DNA of 64,000 nucleotides. It comes from Flavobacteriales bacterium (GTDB taxonomy: Bacteria; Bacteroidota; Bacteroidia; CAIKAF01). The stretch spans positions 124,001 to 188,000 of the forward strand of contig JANWKT010000001.1 in the NCBI GenBank assembly GCA_025451235.1, written 5' to 3'. This document shows, piece by piece, positions 52,429-62,797 of the stretch; the stretch's first letter is position 1; every line of letters begins with the position of its first letter. The notes under the pieces were generated by a model. That model searched no databases. It had not been told where the DNA came from and saw only the letters and a list, made by a program, of their open reading frames with translations. Position numbers and translations under genes: made by a program.

Positions 52429-53964
52429 ATGGAAATACTTGGTACTATTATAAAGAGAGGTCTTACCTTTAGGAAAAACATTGGCAAGGTAAGGCGAAAG
52501 TCTTCTGGAGCTAAACAGCAAAGGAAATCCCTTTTAAAGCTTCTAACAAAAGCCAGGTATACTCAGTTTGGCGAAAAATTTGAGTTTGATTCTATTTTAT
52601 TGGCTACCCATCCTGAACAGATGTTTCAGAAGATGGTTCCGATTTATGATTATGATAAGATCTTCAACGAATGGTGGCATAAGGCTTTAAAAAATGAGGC
52701 CGATGTATGTTGGCCCGGAAAGATCAAATACTTTGCGCTGTCCAGTGGGACTTCGGGTGCTCCCAGTAAACAAATACCTGTAACTTCCTCTATGCTAAGG
52801 GCTATGCGTAAGACCAGCATTCGGCAGGTGATGTCTTTAACCAATTATGGTTTCTCGGAAGAGTTTTTTCAAAAAGGGGTTTTGATCGTTGGAGGGTCGA
52901 GTAACCTTCAAAATATGGGACATTATTATCAAGGGGACCTAAGCGGGATCAATGCTACAAAAATGCCTTTCTGGACCTCTCCCTTTTATAAACCCGGAAA
53001 AGAGATCGTAAAACTCAGGGATTGGAACACCAAGATCGAAGAAATTGTGAACCATGCTCCCGAATGGGATATAGCCATGATCACCGGCGTACCTGCCTGG
53101 AACCAGATCATCATTGAAAAAATTGTAGAAAAATATAAGCTGAAGAATATCCATGATTTATGGCCTAACCTGCAAGTATTTATTTATGGAGGGGTGGCCA
53201 TTGGACCATATCTGAAGAGTTTTGAAAAATTGTTCGGAAAAAAGGTGCATTACCTGGAAACCTATCTGGCAAGCGAAGGCTTCTTGGCTTATCAAAGTCA
53301 TAAGGACGTGAAAGGAATGGAGCTTATACTCGACAATGGCATCTTTATGGAATTCATCCCCTTTAATGAAAATAACTTTAACAGTGACGGAAGCTTAAAA
53401 GCAAACCCGGAAGTAAAATTGATTGAAGAAGTACAAGAGGATATAGAGTACGCTATTTTAATATCCACCAATGCAGGCGCATGGAGATATATGATTGGAG
53501 ACACCGTTAAATTTACTTCGATTGAACACAATGAAATTATTATTACAGGAAGGACCAAGCATTTTTTAAGCCTTTGCGGAGAACACCTTTCGGTTGACAA
53601 TATGACCCAGGCAGTACAAAACCTAAGTGTTGAGCTGAACATGCCTATCAAGGAGTTTACGGTAGCAGGGACTGTGAATGGAAGTAATTTCGGTCACCAC
53701 TGGTTCCTGGCCCTCGAAAATACCCCTGTATCTGAAGAAATACTTGCCCAAAAACTGGATCAATACCTCAAAGAGTTGAATGATGATTATGCGGTGGAAC
53801 GAAAACATGCTCTTCAAAATATCAAGCTACAGGCTGTCCCCACTGGGAAGTTTTACGAATGGATGGAAAAAAAAGGTAAGTTGGGTTCCCAAAACAAATT
53901 TCCACGGGTTATACATAACAATCATTATACGGATTGGGTTCATTTCCTCAATGGAGGGGGCTAG
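52429..53964 (+). CDS. GH3 family acyl-adenylate-forming protein
   Basis: A 511-residue member of the GH3 family, known in plants for conjugating amino acids to jasmonate or auxin through an acyl-adenylate. Bacterial members are widespread in Bacteroidota with unknown substrates. Landmarks: the ATP motif LSSGTSGAPSKQIPVT (near 103-118), YLETYLASEGFLAY (near 277) and the YMIGDTVKFTS adenylation motif (near 350), followed by ITGRTKHFLSLCGEHLS. Length is usual for bacterial GH3. A -7 element TATTTTTG (52392-52399) lies upstream without a clear -33. Confidence 0.88.
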   Translation: MEILGTIIKRGLTFRKNIGKVRRKSSGAKQQRKSLLKLLTKARYTQFGEKFEFDSILLATHPEQMFQKMVPIYDYDKIFNEWWHKALKNEADVCWPGKIKYFALSSGTSGAPSKQIPVTSSMLRAMRKTSIRQVMSLTNYGFSEEFFQKGVLIVGGSSNLQNMGHYYQGDLSGINATKMPFWTSPFYKPGKEIVKLRDWNTKIEEIVNHAPEWDIAMITGVPAWNQIIIEKIVEKYKLKNIHDLWPNLQVFIYGGVAIGPYLKSFEKLFGKKVHYLETYLASEGFLAYQSHKDVKGMELILDNGIFMEFIPFNENNFNSDGSLKANPEVKLIEEVQEDIEYAILISTNAGAWRYMIGDTVKFTSIEHNEIIITGRTKHFLSLCGEHLSVDNMTQAVQNLSVELNMPIKEFTVAGTVNGSNFGHHWFLALENTPVSEEILAQKLDQYLKELNDDYAVERKHALQNIKLQAVPTGKFYEWMEKKGKLGSQNKFPRVIHNNHYTDWVHFLNGGG

Positions 53965-54126
53965 TCGCACCACCCGAACTTCCCAAAATAGGTTTAGAAG
54001 GCAATAAAAAAGAGGCTTAGAGAGTTATTCTCATGCTAGTTTATTAATACCTGCACGTTAATATCATTTATGAGGTAACCTCGATTCAGCCCTTCATTTT
54101 TGCAACTTTTGTAAATTATTCTAACA

Positions 54127-56742
54127 ATGGAAGAGGTAGATGTATTACTCAACCTGCCAGAAAAACCGGCGGTAAAGAAAAAAAGCAAGATCAAAAAGAT
54201 CCTCAAATGGTCTTTTATCAGCTTGTTTTCTCTGCTTTTCCTTTTAATAACCTCTGCATTCATCCTTGTATATTTTTTTGAGGATGACATTAAGAAATAT
54301 GCCATTGATCAAATCAATCAAGAGGTAAATACAAAAATTGAAGTAGAGGACATCAAACTCTCATTCTTCAAAAAGTTCCCCATGGCCTCTTTAGAATTTG
54401 TCAATGTAAAATGTCTGGAGGTAACTGATAAAGAACCCAAGGCCAGCTTATTGGAAGCGGAGTCAGTCTTTCTTGAATTTAGTATATGGGATATCTTTCG
54501 TGGAAAATATAAGTTCACTAAGCTCTCCATAGAAAACGGGAAAGTGGACCTGAAAATTGATAAGTACGGCAAAACCAATTTTGATATCATTAAAAAGAAA
54601 AAACCTGGGCAAGAAAAGAAAAAGCAAGAGATGAGCTTTAGATTCAGGGAGTTCAAGCTAAAAAACATGCATTTTTCGTTCCAGGACAAAAAGCAAATGC
54701 AGGAATACAGAGCGCAAATAAAAAAAATGACTTGCTCAGGAGCCTTCACTGAAAAAAATTATACGATCAAAACCAAGGTTCATTTCTTGAGTGAAGTGAT
54801 CAGCACGAACAATGATGATTTTTTGACGAATAAAAATATTTTCATCAATACAAGTTTGCAAATTAACCGGGATCAAAAATTATGCACGATCAACGCTGCA
54901 CATATTGAGCTTGAAAACATGAAGGTTGGATTAAGCGGATCCATTAAATTTGATTCTACCGCTTATGTGGATCTCTCATTTAAAGGAGAAAATCTCAACA
55001 TTCAATCCTTTCTCTCCTTGCTGCCCAACAGCTATAAGACCTTCGAAAACAAGTATAAAAGCAATGGAGATTTTTATTTGAATGGGACCGTCAAAGGAAG
55101 TCTGGCCGACAAAGCTTTGCCCCACTTGGTTTTGAACTTTGGAATTGAAAAAGGCAGGATTCGGTTTGTAGAAGAAGATATTGAAATGAAAGAAATACAT
55201 TTCCAGGGAAACTTCAACTCGGGAACAACCAATTCTCCCGAAAGCGCTGAATTGAATATTAACAGCTTTCAAGGTAAGCTTGAAAAATCGACCTTTTCAG
55301 GCAATTTTCATTTAAAAGACCTGGCAAAACCCTATTTGAAGTTTACCATTGATGCTGATGTAGACCTGCAAGAAGTTTTTAAGTTTATTCCCGTTGAAAA
55401 AATTGAATCGATCTCAGGGCGGGTGAAAGCTCAACTATCCTATGAAGGAAAGCTCAATGGGAATTCGTTTACATTCGATGATTATAAGAAAAGTGTAGCT
55501 AATGGAAAAGCCACGATGGAAAACGTATCTATTCAAATCAAAAATAAACCGGTAAACTTAAGCAATTGCAGTGGGGAAGTGATATTTGAAAATAATATTG
55601 GAGCTATCCCTCATTTAAAAGGTAAAATTGCCAGTACTGAGTTTTCACTTAAGGGGAGTGTAGTGAACCTTCCGGAATATTTTTATCTGGACAACTACCC
55701 ATTGATCATCGATGCAGACATAGAATTGGATAAAATAAAAGTGGAAGAATTCTTAACTTCTACTGTAGATGAAAAGAACAAAAAAGAATCAGGCTTCGAT
55801 ATACCTGCCAATATTGATCTGAAGCTTCAGGCCCATATCAACGACCTGAGCTTTAAAAAGTTTTCCGCAAAGAATATTTCAGGTTTTTTAATGCTCAAGG
55901 AGAAAAAATTATTTGCCGAAAACCTAAAATTTGAATCATGTGGAGGAACGGCTGAGATTAGCGGAAGCGTTAACACCTCCGACCCTGATAACATGATCAC
56001 TCAAGCTTATGGTTCATTCGACAAGATCAATATCACCAGTTTATTTTTTCAATTTGAAAATTTTTCCCAAACTGCCATAGAAGACAAACATCTGAAAGGA
56101 ACTACAAAAGCTAATATTGCCTATAGTGCCAGCTTTGATAGAGGCTTAAAAATGAAATTAAACAGCCTGTATGTAAACAGCCCGATTGAAATTAAAATGG
56201 GTGAACTGATTGCGTTCAAACCCCTGGAAGGCTTGTCGAAATTCATCCATGTTGAAGAATTGCGACATATTAAATTCTCCACACTTACCAATACCATTGA
56301 GATAAAAGATGAAGCCGTGATCATCCCTAAAATGGTGATACAGTCTACAGCTCTCAACCTTGAGATTGGAGGAATACATTATTTTGATAACAGGATAGAA
56401 TATTATTTCAACGTATTTCTAAAAGACCTGATCGCAGCTAAATGGAAGAAGAACAGGAAAGAAGATGAATTTGGGGAAATTATCGAAGAGGAAGGGGGGG
56501 CCAGGATCTATTTAAAAATGGTAGGGACCATGGATAATTATACCATTACCATTGACCGGAAGGGAGTAAAAGAGAAATTTAAAGAGGATATGAAAAAGCA
56601 AGGGCAAGACCTCAAACAAATCTTTTATGAAGAATTTGGGGCTTTTAAAAATGATAGCACGGTTAAAAAATCGACTTTAATCCCCCCTAAAAAAGAAAAT
56701 AAAAATAAGGTAAAGGAAAGTGAAGAATTTGAGTTCGAATAG
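54127..56742 (+). CDS. AsmA family protein
   Basis: An 871-residue AsmA-like protein, thought to carry phospholipids to the outer membrane along a hydrophobic groove. An N-terminal TM (about 29-51) follows a basic segment (KKKSKIKKILKW). The rest is periplasmic beta structure, with the typical KKFPMASLEFVNVKC start and repeated strands such as LKNMHFSFQDK and GEVIFENNIG. The Lys/Glu-rich C-terminus (KKENKNKVKESEEFEFE) is charged. Stands alone. Confidence 0.88.
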   Translation: MEEVDVLLNLPEKPAVKKKSKIKKILKWSFISLFSLLFLLITSAFILVYFFEDDIKKYAIDQINQEVNTKIEVEDIKLSFFKKFPMASLEFVNVKCLEVTDKEPKASLLEAESVFLEFSIWDIFRGKYKFTKLSIENGKVDLKIDKYGKTNFDIIKKKKPGQEKKKQEMSFRFREFKLKNMHFSFQDKKQMQEYRAQIKKMTCSGAFTEKNYTIKTKVHFLSEVISTNNDDFLTNKNIFINTSLQINRDQKLCTINAAHIELENMKVGLSGSIKFDSTAYVDLSFKGENLNIQSFLSLLPNSYKTFENKYKSNGDFYLNGTVKGSLADKALPHLVLNFGIEKGRIRFVEEDIEMKEIHFQGNFNSGTTNSPESAELNINSFQGKLEKSTFSGNFHLKDLAKPYLKFTIDADVDLQEVFKFIPVEKIESISGRVKAQLSYEGKLNGNSFTFDDYKKSVANGKATMENVSIQIKNKPVNLSNCSGEVIFENNIGAIPHLKGKIASTEFSLKGSVVNLPEYFYLDNYPLIIDADIELDKIKVEEFLTSTVDEKNKKESGFDIPANIDLKLQAHINDLSFKKFSAKNISGFLMLKEKKLFAENLKFESCGGTAEISGSVNTSDPDNMITQAYGSFDKINITSLFFQFENFSQTAIEDKHLKGTTKANIAYSASFDRGLKMKLNSLYVNSPIEIKMGELIAFKPLEGLSKFIHVEELRHIKFSTLTNTIEIKDEAVIIPKMVIQSTALNLEIGGIHYFDNRIEYYFNVFLKDLIAAKWKKNRKEDEFGEIIEEEGGARIYLKMVGTMDNYTITIDRKGVKEKFKEDMKKQGQDLKQIFYEEFGAFKNDSTVKKSTLIPPKKENKNKVKESEEFEFE

Positions 56743-56749
56743 CCCCACC

Positions 56750-58126
56750 TTATTTATGGGCATTGAATCGTAAGGTGATCCTATTATACGAAGGATAAGG
56801 AATGGTAAATGATGCCTCACCCTGATGATAGTCGATCACCCGCTTGACAATACTGAGGCCTATACCCGTTCCAGAAATGCCCGAAGAATTTTCAGCCCTG
56901 GTAAAAGTTCTGAACAGGTCATTCAGGTCCAGTATATCAGGATTTTTACCTGAATTTGTGAATTCAACAATTACCCGATCCTTTTCCCTCTTTAAGAGAA
57001 TGGAAACTTCTTTATTATCTGAGTATAAATAGGCATTTTTGATGATATTGAGTACCGCAATACGTAATAAACTTTCATCCCCATTTATTTCAAAATTATC
57101 TCCCTCCGCCTCCGAAGAAATATCGAAGTTGAATCTGAGATCCTCGTATAATTCTCCCTTTTCATTCATGCAATAAAAGAGCAGCTCATCTACCCGTATA
57201 ACAGGCAATGATTTTATTTTTTCGGTATTGGTGATTTTTGACAGCAACAGCAACGATGAAACCATATCTGCCATTTGATATGCTTCTTCACTAATATCCA
57301 GCAGTTCAGCATCCAGCTCGGGGCTCAGTTTTTGTTCTTCTCTTAGATTGGCTATTCGGGCAGTTATTCTGGTTAAAGGGGTTCGTAACTCATGCGATGC
57401 ATTTCCGGTAAACTCTTTTTGTTTACTATATGCCAGGTCGATCCTGTCCATCATCAAATTAAATGCGGTCGCAAAACCATCAATCTCATCTTTCCTTTTG
57501 GAAATGGGAAGCCGGGTTTTTAAATTTTGGTCGGAGTAATTCTGGATCTTTCTCCTCAATACGTCAAATGGTCTCAGACTTTGTCTGCTTAGATAATAAG
57601 AAAGCAACCATACAGAAATAACCCCCAGAACATAGGAAGCGAAAAGTATATATTTGAGGTATTCCAGTTTTTCATTTCCATCTATATCCTCTGCTTCAAT
57701 AATGGCATAGTAAACATTGTTGCCGGAAACATACTTCATTCCATAAATATCATGACGTTTTTTCCGTTTGGATAAGGCACCTGTTTGCTTCAGCTTCACA
57801 AGGTCGGAGGGTTCCCAAACGGCATTTGGAAAACGATTATTAATGGTATACTGCAGCTTTAAATTATCGTTGAAAATATAAATCCCCTCATTTACCAGGT
57901 GACTGATAGCGTCCCTTTCAACCAGGTCAACCAAGGAGCTGTCGGCTTTATTTACATCCACAAACAACTTAACATCGGTTTCCAATTGGTCTTCCAGCCT
58001 TGACTGAAAATCTTCGTGCCTGAACTTGGCATATAATGCAAAAACAAGAATTAATACCCCTCCAAGTACTATGGAAAATAGAAGGCTAAAGGCTACTGTA
58101 AACCGCTGTTTAAGATTCAGCGCCAT
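56750..58126 (-). CDS. Two-component sensor histidine kinase (HAMP-HisKA-HATPase)
   Basis: A 458-residue membrane kinase. Two TM helices (about 11-32 and 158-178) enclose a periplasmic sensor domain. A HAMP follows (about 180-235), then the H box with phospho-His245 in ASHELRTP, and an HATPase domain with N (NIIKNAYLYSD), F and G (GTGIGLSIVKR) boxes. Start taken as ATG 58126, overlapping the regulator stop by 17 bases; a GTG three codons earlier is possible. The signal is unknown. The coupled response regulator gene is upstream in the same operon. Confidence 0.94.
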   Translation of the reverse strand: MALNLKQRFTVAFSLLFSIVLGGVLILVFALYAKFRHEDFQSRLEDQLETDVKLFVDVNKADSSLVDLVERDAISHLVNEGIYIFNDNLKLQYTINNRFPNAVWEPSDLVKLKQTGALSKRKKRHDIYGMKYVSGNNVYYAIIEAEDIDGNEKLEYLKYILFASYVLGVISVWLLSYYLSRQSLRPFDVLRRKIQNYSDQNLKTRLPISKRKDEIDGFATAFNLMMDRIDLAYSKQKEFTGNASHELRTPLTRITARIANLREEQKLSPELDAELLDISEEAYQMADMVSSLLLLSKITNTEKIKSLPVIRVDELLFYCMNEKGELYEDLRFNFDISSEAEGDNFEINGDESLLRIAVLNIIKNAYLYSDNKEVSILLKREKDRVIVEFTNSGKNPDILDLNDLFRTFTRAENSSGISGTGIGLSIVKRVIDYHQGEASFTIPYPSYNRITLRFNAHK

Positions 58127-58811
58127 GGTCCTCACCTACATAATATCCATATCCCGAACGGTTATGGATCAGCTTTATCTCATGTCCTTTATCGATCTTG
58201 TTACGCAGAAAATTAATATATACTTCCACAGCATTGGTGCCGGTCTCAAAATTAATTCCCCAAACTCCCTCTACAATGGTTTTACGATTCACGATCTTTC
58301 CTTTAGATTTCATGAGTACTTCCAAAAGTTTATATTCCTTGGGTGTAAGTTCTACCACCTTTCCTGATCTTTTTACCGACATTTCGGAGGAATTTAATTC
58401 CAGGTCAGCGATCACAATGGTTTCTCCTTCGGGTTGTAACAAGTAGGAACCTCTACGAATAAGTGCTTTGATCCTCGCCTTCAGCTCTTCAAAAGAAAAG
58501 GGTTTTACCAGGTAATCATCTGCCCCGGATTCAAGTGCATTCACCCTATCATCTACCTCACCTAAGGCGGTGAGCATTAAAATTGGGGTATTGAGACCTG
58601 CTTTACGGATATGTTTGCATACATCCAATCCATTCATTCCTGGTACATTGATATCCAGAATAAAAATATCAGTGACCAAAGTCGATATCTGATCAGCCAA
58701 TTCTTTTCCATCATGGATCTCGGTACAGGTAAAGTCATGATTGGACAAAAATTGTTTAATTTCTTTGGCTAATTTTTTATCATCCTCTAGTAAAACTATT
58801 TTATGCGACAT
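58110..58811 (-). CDS. OmpR/PhoB-type response regulator
   Basis: A 233-residue response regulator: receiver with acidic pair LLEDD (8-11), phospho-acceptor Asp53 in ILDINVPG, and Lys103 in VKPF; then a winged-helix domain with LTPKEYKLLEVLMKSKGKIV and the recognition segment GTNAVEVYINFLRNKID, ending GYGYYVGE. It controls genes in response to the kinase encoded after it. On the minus strand, TTG (58905-58907) and TATATTTA (58876-58883), 21 bases apart, are a moderate promoter candidate. Confidence 0.95.
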   Translation of the reverse strand: MSHKIVLLEDDKKLAKEIKQFLSNHDFTCTEIHDGKELADQISTLVTDIFILDINVPGMNGLDVCKHIRKAGLNTPILMLTALGEVDDRVNALESGADDYLVKPFSFEELKARIKALIRRGSYLLQPEGETIVIADLELNSSEMSVKRSGKVVELTPKEYKLLEVLMKSKGKIVNRKTIVEGVWGINFETGTNAVEVYINFLRNKIDKGHEIKLIHNRSGYGYYVGEDHGAES

Positions 58812-58945
58812 ATATTAAAATTTTATTATGGAACTTGTTAATTTGATTTCGGTGTTTTGTGGTATAAATTTTAAATAAATATATAGGTTTTTTAAAACAG
58901 ATAACAATATAATAAAAAATATTTGCAGATTTAGTGCCTAAAGGC

Positions 58946-59035
58946 CGTTATTCGTTATCCGTTATTCGTTATTCGTTATCCGCTAACCGTTATTCGTTGG
59001 CCGGTTCCGGATAACGAATAACGGTTAACGGATAA
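58946..59035. repeat. Tandem ATTCGTTATCC-type repeats with 23-bp inverted repeat
   Basis: 58946-58975 holds short iterations of CGTTATTCGTTATCC. 58976-58998 and 59013-59035 are inverted arms, 22 of 23 bases complementary (inner 14 bp AACCGTTATTCGTT exact), around a 14-base spacer GGCCGGTTCCGGAT. It fills the gap between the regulator and the 1197-residue outer-membrane gene, and may terminate the latter. Confidence 0.85.
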
Positions 59036-59042
59036 CTCCTCA

Positions 59043-62000
59043 CTAAAAAAAGGCTCTGATCTGCATCGACGCTATATGGATAAAATTAGCGTTATCTGAT
59101 TTTCGTCCGTCGTAATTGATGGATAATTGAAGATTGCTCCCAATGGTCCGCTGAAAAGAGGCACCCCAGGTAAAATTGCTTCCAGTCCGCAAACCTTCCA
59201 GCATTTCGAATGCTAAAGCAGTATTATCGGCATTGTTATACGAAATATTGATATAATTGAATTTTACGCTGAGCTGACCTTTTAAAATAAAATTGGTCTT
59301 GAGCTCAAATCCCATGTCATGTATAACTGCTTTCTGTCCGCTGGTTACGGAAGTATCCTGTGTAAATCCGAGGTTATCTTTGATAGAGAAGCGATAGTTG
59401 AGAGAAATCCGCCACTTGGTGCTTGGCTGGATAAAAAATTCCGTGGGTGTTTCAATATACCGGATATTATAATTCCTGGTTCTGAGCAATTCGGAAAGAT
59501 TCGCTTTATAACCAAATTTAAATTCGTTGTTGATGGATAGCATTCTCGTGATGTTTACCCTGGTACGGGTAGAAAAGAACTGGTTCGATCTGCTGTCAAT
59601 ACCGTTGGTGAAAAGGGTTTTATTATTTACATCATTGTAATTCAGTTCTACCGACCATTTGGAAGAAAACCTGTTGAAATAAAGGGTTTGCCGAAAGCTA
59701 TAATTCGAATATACCAATGAAGTATCAAACTCATTGTACCCAAAAGGGTTCAAGGATCTTGCAAAATTATCCTGCTGGGTTTTGCGATCTGACCTGAAGG
59801 CTGTTTGGGCAGAAAACCTGGAAATAAACTTTTTAAACCCCTTTTCTTTTTTCCACTTATCCGGGGCCTGGATATTGAAAGTAAAGGTAAACTGGTTATA
59901 ATAGGTACGAATAAACTCGCTGGTAGGGAAAAAGTACTTGATATAGGTGAGTCCATCTGTTCCTACAATGGTCCCTGTCTTGATCTCATATTCATCCCGT
60001 TGTTTGATCCCGTCTGCATTGTAGTCGATCCATACATGGGTGCCTTGGGCATTGAGTGATTGAATATATTGGTAATCTCTTTTGTTTTCCAACCCTGAAC
60101 CTGCCTCATAAAACAACGTAAGCTGGATAGCCTTTTTAAAGAAATTTGCGTTGTACTCGATCCTGCCTAACAAAGTTGACTCATTGTTCTTTTTGAGGAT
60201 TGTGGTGTCGGTAATTTGCAAATACCTATAGGTAATGGTGGTTTTGAGTTGCTGGTTTTTTACATTGTTCATCTTAAACTCTACACCTGCATGGTGAGCA
60301 ATAGCCGCCATTCTCAATTCGTCATCCCCCGCCAGATGATCGATCCGGTTCTTATAAAACACCCTGAAATATTGCTTGATACTGTCGCCATTGGCGATAT
60401 AAAGCTCCCAGTCGTTAAATGCATAACTGTTCTTGAGCAATGAATCATTCGCATTCATATTAAACATATTGTATTCGCCGATTCCGTTGATCCCTATTTG
60501 AAAAATAGAAAAGCGCTTTGACAAAGAGGTCGTATGACGCAGGAACAAGGTATGATATACATTATCTCTTGTAGAGGTTTGACGCATGGCTGTTTGAAAG
60601 CTCCATCCCCTTTTCTTTATATTAGCCATGAAGTCATTTTTATAAGCCTGGTAAATATTTGCTTTAAAATAACCCTGCACCTGGTATCCAACGCTTCCCC
60701 ATGATTTCCTGCCGATATCAATGGAAAAAGAAGGAATATAATCATCACCTGTGATGGTATTCTGGAAACTGGCATTGGGATTGTTACGGTTCAGAAAATT
60801 CCAGTCACGTTCAAATTCAACCGACCGAAAACGGATAATAGGTTTGAAAAACTCGTTTACCTGCTCATAGGAAACAAACATATTCAAATTCAAGGTGTCT
60901 TTTGGCTTTTTATCCAGCGGGATATTGAACTTGCCGTCGAAACGAATGGCATATCCCAAGTCATCATTGGAATTATAAGGTGAAAAAGTATTTTGATCGT
61001 AATGTGAAAAGGCACCTTCAGCACTTAATACCAGCCGGGGGCTAATTCTGTAATCAAAAGCTGCCGTAAGCATTTGTTGAACCTTCGGAGTAACCAACTT
61101 AATAACGGGTTCATATTCCCCAAACTTTTGTCCGGTAATGGTATCCGGCATGATCCATTGATAAACCCTACCATTGGCTGTTGAATTCAACAATACATAA
61201 TTGCCGTTTCCCTTGCCCACATTTGAAAAACTCAGCCGGAAAAATGCACTGTCGGGAGCCGTGGAATATTGATAAAAGGTATAAGGTATAGAGGCGATAA
61301 CGGTATCAATCTTTTTATATAAAATTTCATTGGTATTGTATCCAACGGAATCAATAGCGGGTGAAAAGGAATTGAGCAAGGTATCACCTATGTTGAACAT
61401 GATGAGCTTTTCGGCATCGGTTAAGGCCTGCGTAAGAGGTGAGTTCCGGTCGTCGAATTCCCCGAAATAATTGATACGGTATCCTATTTTTTTATACTGC
61501 CATTCATGACTTACATGAGCCATCCACCGTTGATACTTTCTATCGGAATATTCGAACTCTACAATGATCCTTTTGTCTTTTGTAATGATCTGCTTGGCTG
61601 TAAAAGTGAGCTCCGCGGTATTATAATCGATGATATAATCATTCTCCTGGCCCCGTTCAAGTTTTTTACCATCGATGAAAACAGACTCACTGCCTGAGAG
61701 GATGATCAATTGTGATTCCCCATCATTCCCTGTAAGCCGGTAAGGGCCCTGGTTTCCCTCCACCCCTTGGAATTCCTGCCGGCGGAATTTTCCCCTGGCC
61801 ACTCCACCTTCCACTTTGAAATTCATTCCACCTGCCAGCTCCTGGTTTTTGAAAATGTTTTTATTCCATACCGTAGTTGATAAACTCAACCCTTGTGCCC
61901 GTTTGAACATGTTTAAAAAATATCCCTTGGGTTTTACGATGCTAAAATCACCCCCCACCGCTTTGGAAGCACCTTTGCTTAACTGAATAAATATCTTATC

Positions 62001-62636
62001 AAAATCTTGCAGGGTTTGTGTATTCCCATCAGGTTGTATAGGCACATTCTCATCCGTTATACTGGCCAGGATCTCCACATCATTGTTGAGCTTCCCCGAT
62101 AATTGCAAGTTAAATGCGGATATCACCGAAGCATCCTGCGTGTTCCCAAAAGAAACTCCTCTCGTAAAACTTCCAGATTTGTTGATCCCTTCCCATTTAA
62201 AAGTTTCGTTGAGAGGTCCTCCCACTTTATTTAAATTATATATCAGCTTATTGGTTCCACTGGTGTCGGTTTTATTCACCACCAGGGAATGTTTATTCTC
62301 ATCGCGGATCTTTTTAGAGAACAAAATGGGAAAAACCTTGTAAGTCGCATGAACATCTCTTTGATTGCCATATGACTTGAACATTTTTACGGGGTCAAAA
62401 GAGATCTGTGCTGCTGCAAGGTTCACAGTATAATGATCCTTAGGGATATCAACGCCATTCATTTTCAGTACCAGCGTTCCTGGAATGATACTCAACGTAT
62501 CAATGATCACCGTATCCCCAGAAGAAAATATTTGTGTTCTTTGATTGGTAGGCAGCTGAGCATATAAAACGGTTGGGAACATAGTGAGCAATACTATGTA
62601 AAACAAGCTCAAGCGTATGATCCTTCCTTGTGGCAT
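59043..62636 (-). CDS. Large conserved outer-membrane beta-barrel protein (1197 aa)
   Basis: A 1197-residue exported protein (signal peptide 1-26, ending VLYAQ). It starts with a sheet domain (ISFDPVKMFKSYG), then long runs of alternating strands with aromatic ends, typical of a large beta-barrel. Segments such as KLNNDVEILASITDENVPIQ, LQDFDKIFIQLSKG, GDFSIVKPKGYFLNMFKR and the closing INYDGRKSDNANFIHIASMQIRAFF-type strand end in Phe. Parts recall SprA, the T9SS translocon, but it is about half that size, so I call it a relative at most. Candidate promoter on the minus strand: TTG (62675-62677), 20 bases, TAACTTTA (62647-62654, one mismatch). Confidence 0.75.
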   Translation of the reverse strand: MPQGRIIRLSLFYIVLLTMFPTVLYAQLPTNQRTQIFSSGDTVIIDTLSIIPGTLVLKMNGVDIPKDHYTVNLAAAQISFDPVKMFKSYGNQRDVHATYKVFPILFSKKIRDENKHSLVVNKTDTSGTNKLIYNLNKVGGPLNETFKWEGINKSGSFTRGVSFGNTQDASVISAFNLQLSGKLNNDVEILASITDENVPIQPDGNTQTLQDFDKIFIQLSKGASKAVGGDFSIVKPKGYFLNMFKRAQGLSLSTTVWNKNIFKNQELAGGMNFKVEGGVARGKFRRQEFQGVEGNQGPYRLTGNDGESQLIILSGSESVFIDGKKLERGQENDYIIDYNTAELTFTAKQIITKDKRIIVEFEYSDRKYQRWMAHVSHEWQYKKIGYRINYFGEFDDRNSPLTQALTDAEKLIMFNIGDTLLNSFSPAIDSVGYNTNEILYKKIDTVIASIPYTFYQYSTAPDSAFFRLSFSNVGKGNGNYVLLNSTANGRVYQWIMPDTITGQKFGEYEPVIKLVTPKVQQMLTAAFDYRISPRLVLSAEGAFSHYDQNTFSPYNSNDDLGYAIRFDGKFNIPLDKKPKDTLNLNMFVSYEQVNEFFKPIIRFRSVEFERDWNFLNRNNPNASFQNTITGDDYIPSFSIDIGRKSWGSVGYQVQGYFKANIYQAYKNDFMANIKKRGWSFQTAMRQTSTRDNVYHTLFLRHTTSLSKRFSIFQIGINGIGEYNMFNMNANDSLLKNSYAFNDWELYIANGDSIKQYFRVFYKNRIDHLAGDDELRMAAIAHHAGVEFKMNNVKNQQLKTTITYRYLQITDTTILKKNNESTLLGRIEYNANFFKKAIQLTLFYEAGSGLENKRDYQYIQSLNAQGTHVWIDYNADGIKQRDEYEIKTGTIVGTDGLTYIKYFFPTSEFIRTYYNQFTFTFNIQAPDKWKKEKGFKKFISRFSAQTAFRSDRKTQQDNFARSLNPFGYNEFDTSLVYSNYSFRQTLYFNRFSSKWSVELNYNDVNNKTLFTNGIDSRSNQFFSTRTRVNITRMLSINNEFKFGYKANLSELLRTRNYNIRYIETPTEFFIQPSTKWRISLNYRFSIKDNLGFTQDTSVTSGQKAVIHDMGFELKTNFILKGQLSVKFNYINISYNNADNTALAFEMLEGLRTGSNFTWGASFQRTIGSNLQLSINYDGRKSDNANFIHIASMQIRAFF

Positions 62637-62646
62637 CCTAAACAGG

Positions 62647-62677
62647 TAAAGTTACGAAAATAGTTCTAAAGGGTCAA
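62647..62677 (-). promoter_or_regulatory. Candidate promoter of the 1197-residue outer-membrane gene
   Basis: Minus strand: TTG, 20 bases, TAACTTTA, which matches seven of eight bases of TAnnTTTG. The ATG follows 10 bases later. Confidence 0.4.
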
Positions 62678-62754
62678 GAGGCTCAGGCAGTTCAGATAAG
62701 GCCCTTCCACGCATCCAGAATACCCGGGATGAGTTGATTGATCCTCTAGAACCA

Positions 62755-62784
62755 TTGAACTATTGAACCTTTTGACTACTTTTG
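62755..62784 (+). promoter_or_regulatory. Promoter of der
   Basis: TTG (62755-62757), 19 bases, then TACTTTTG (62777-62784), a full -7 match with ideal spacing. The der ATG is 13 bases downstream. Confidence 0.65.
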
Positions 62785-62797
62785 CAGAAAATTCATC

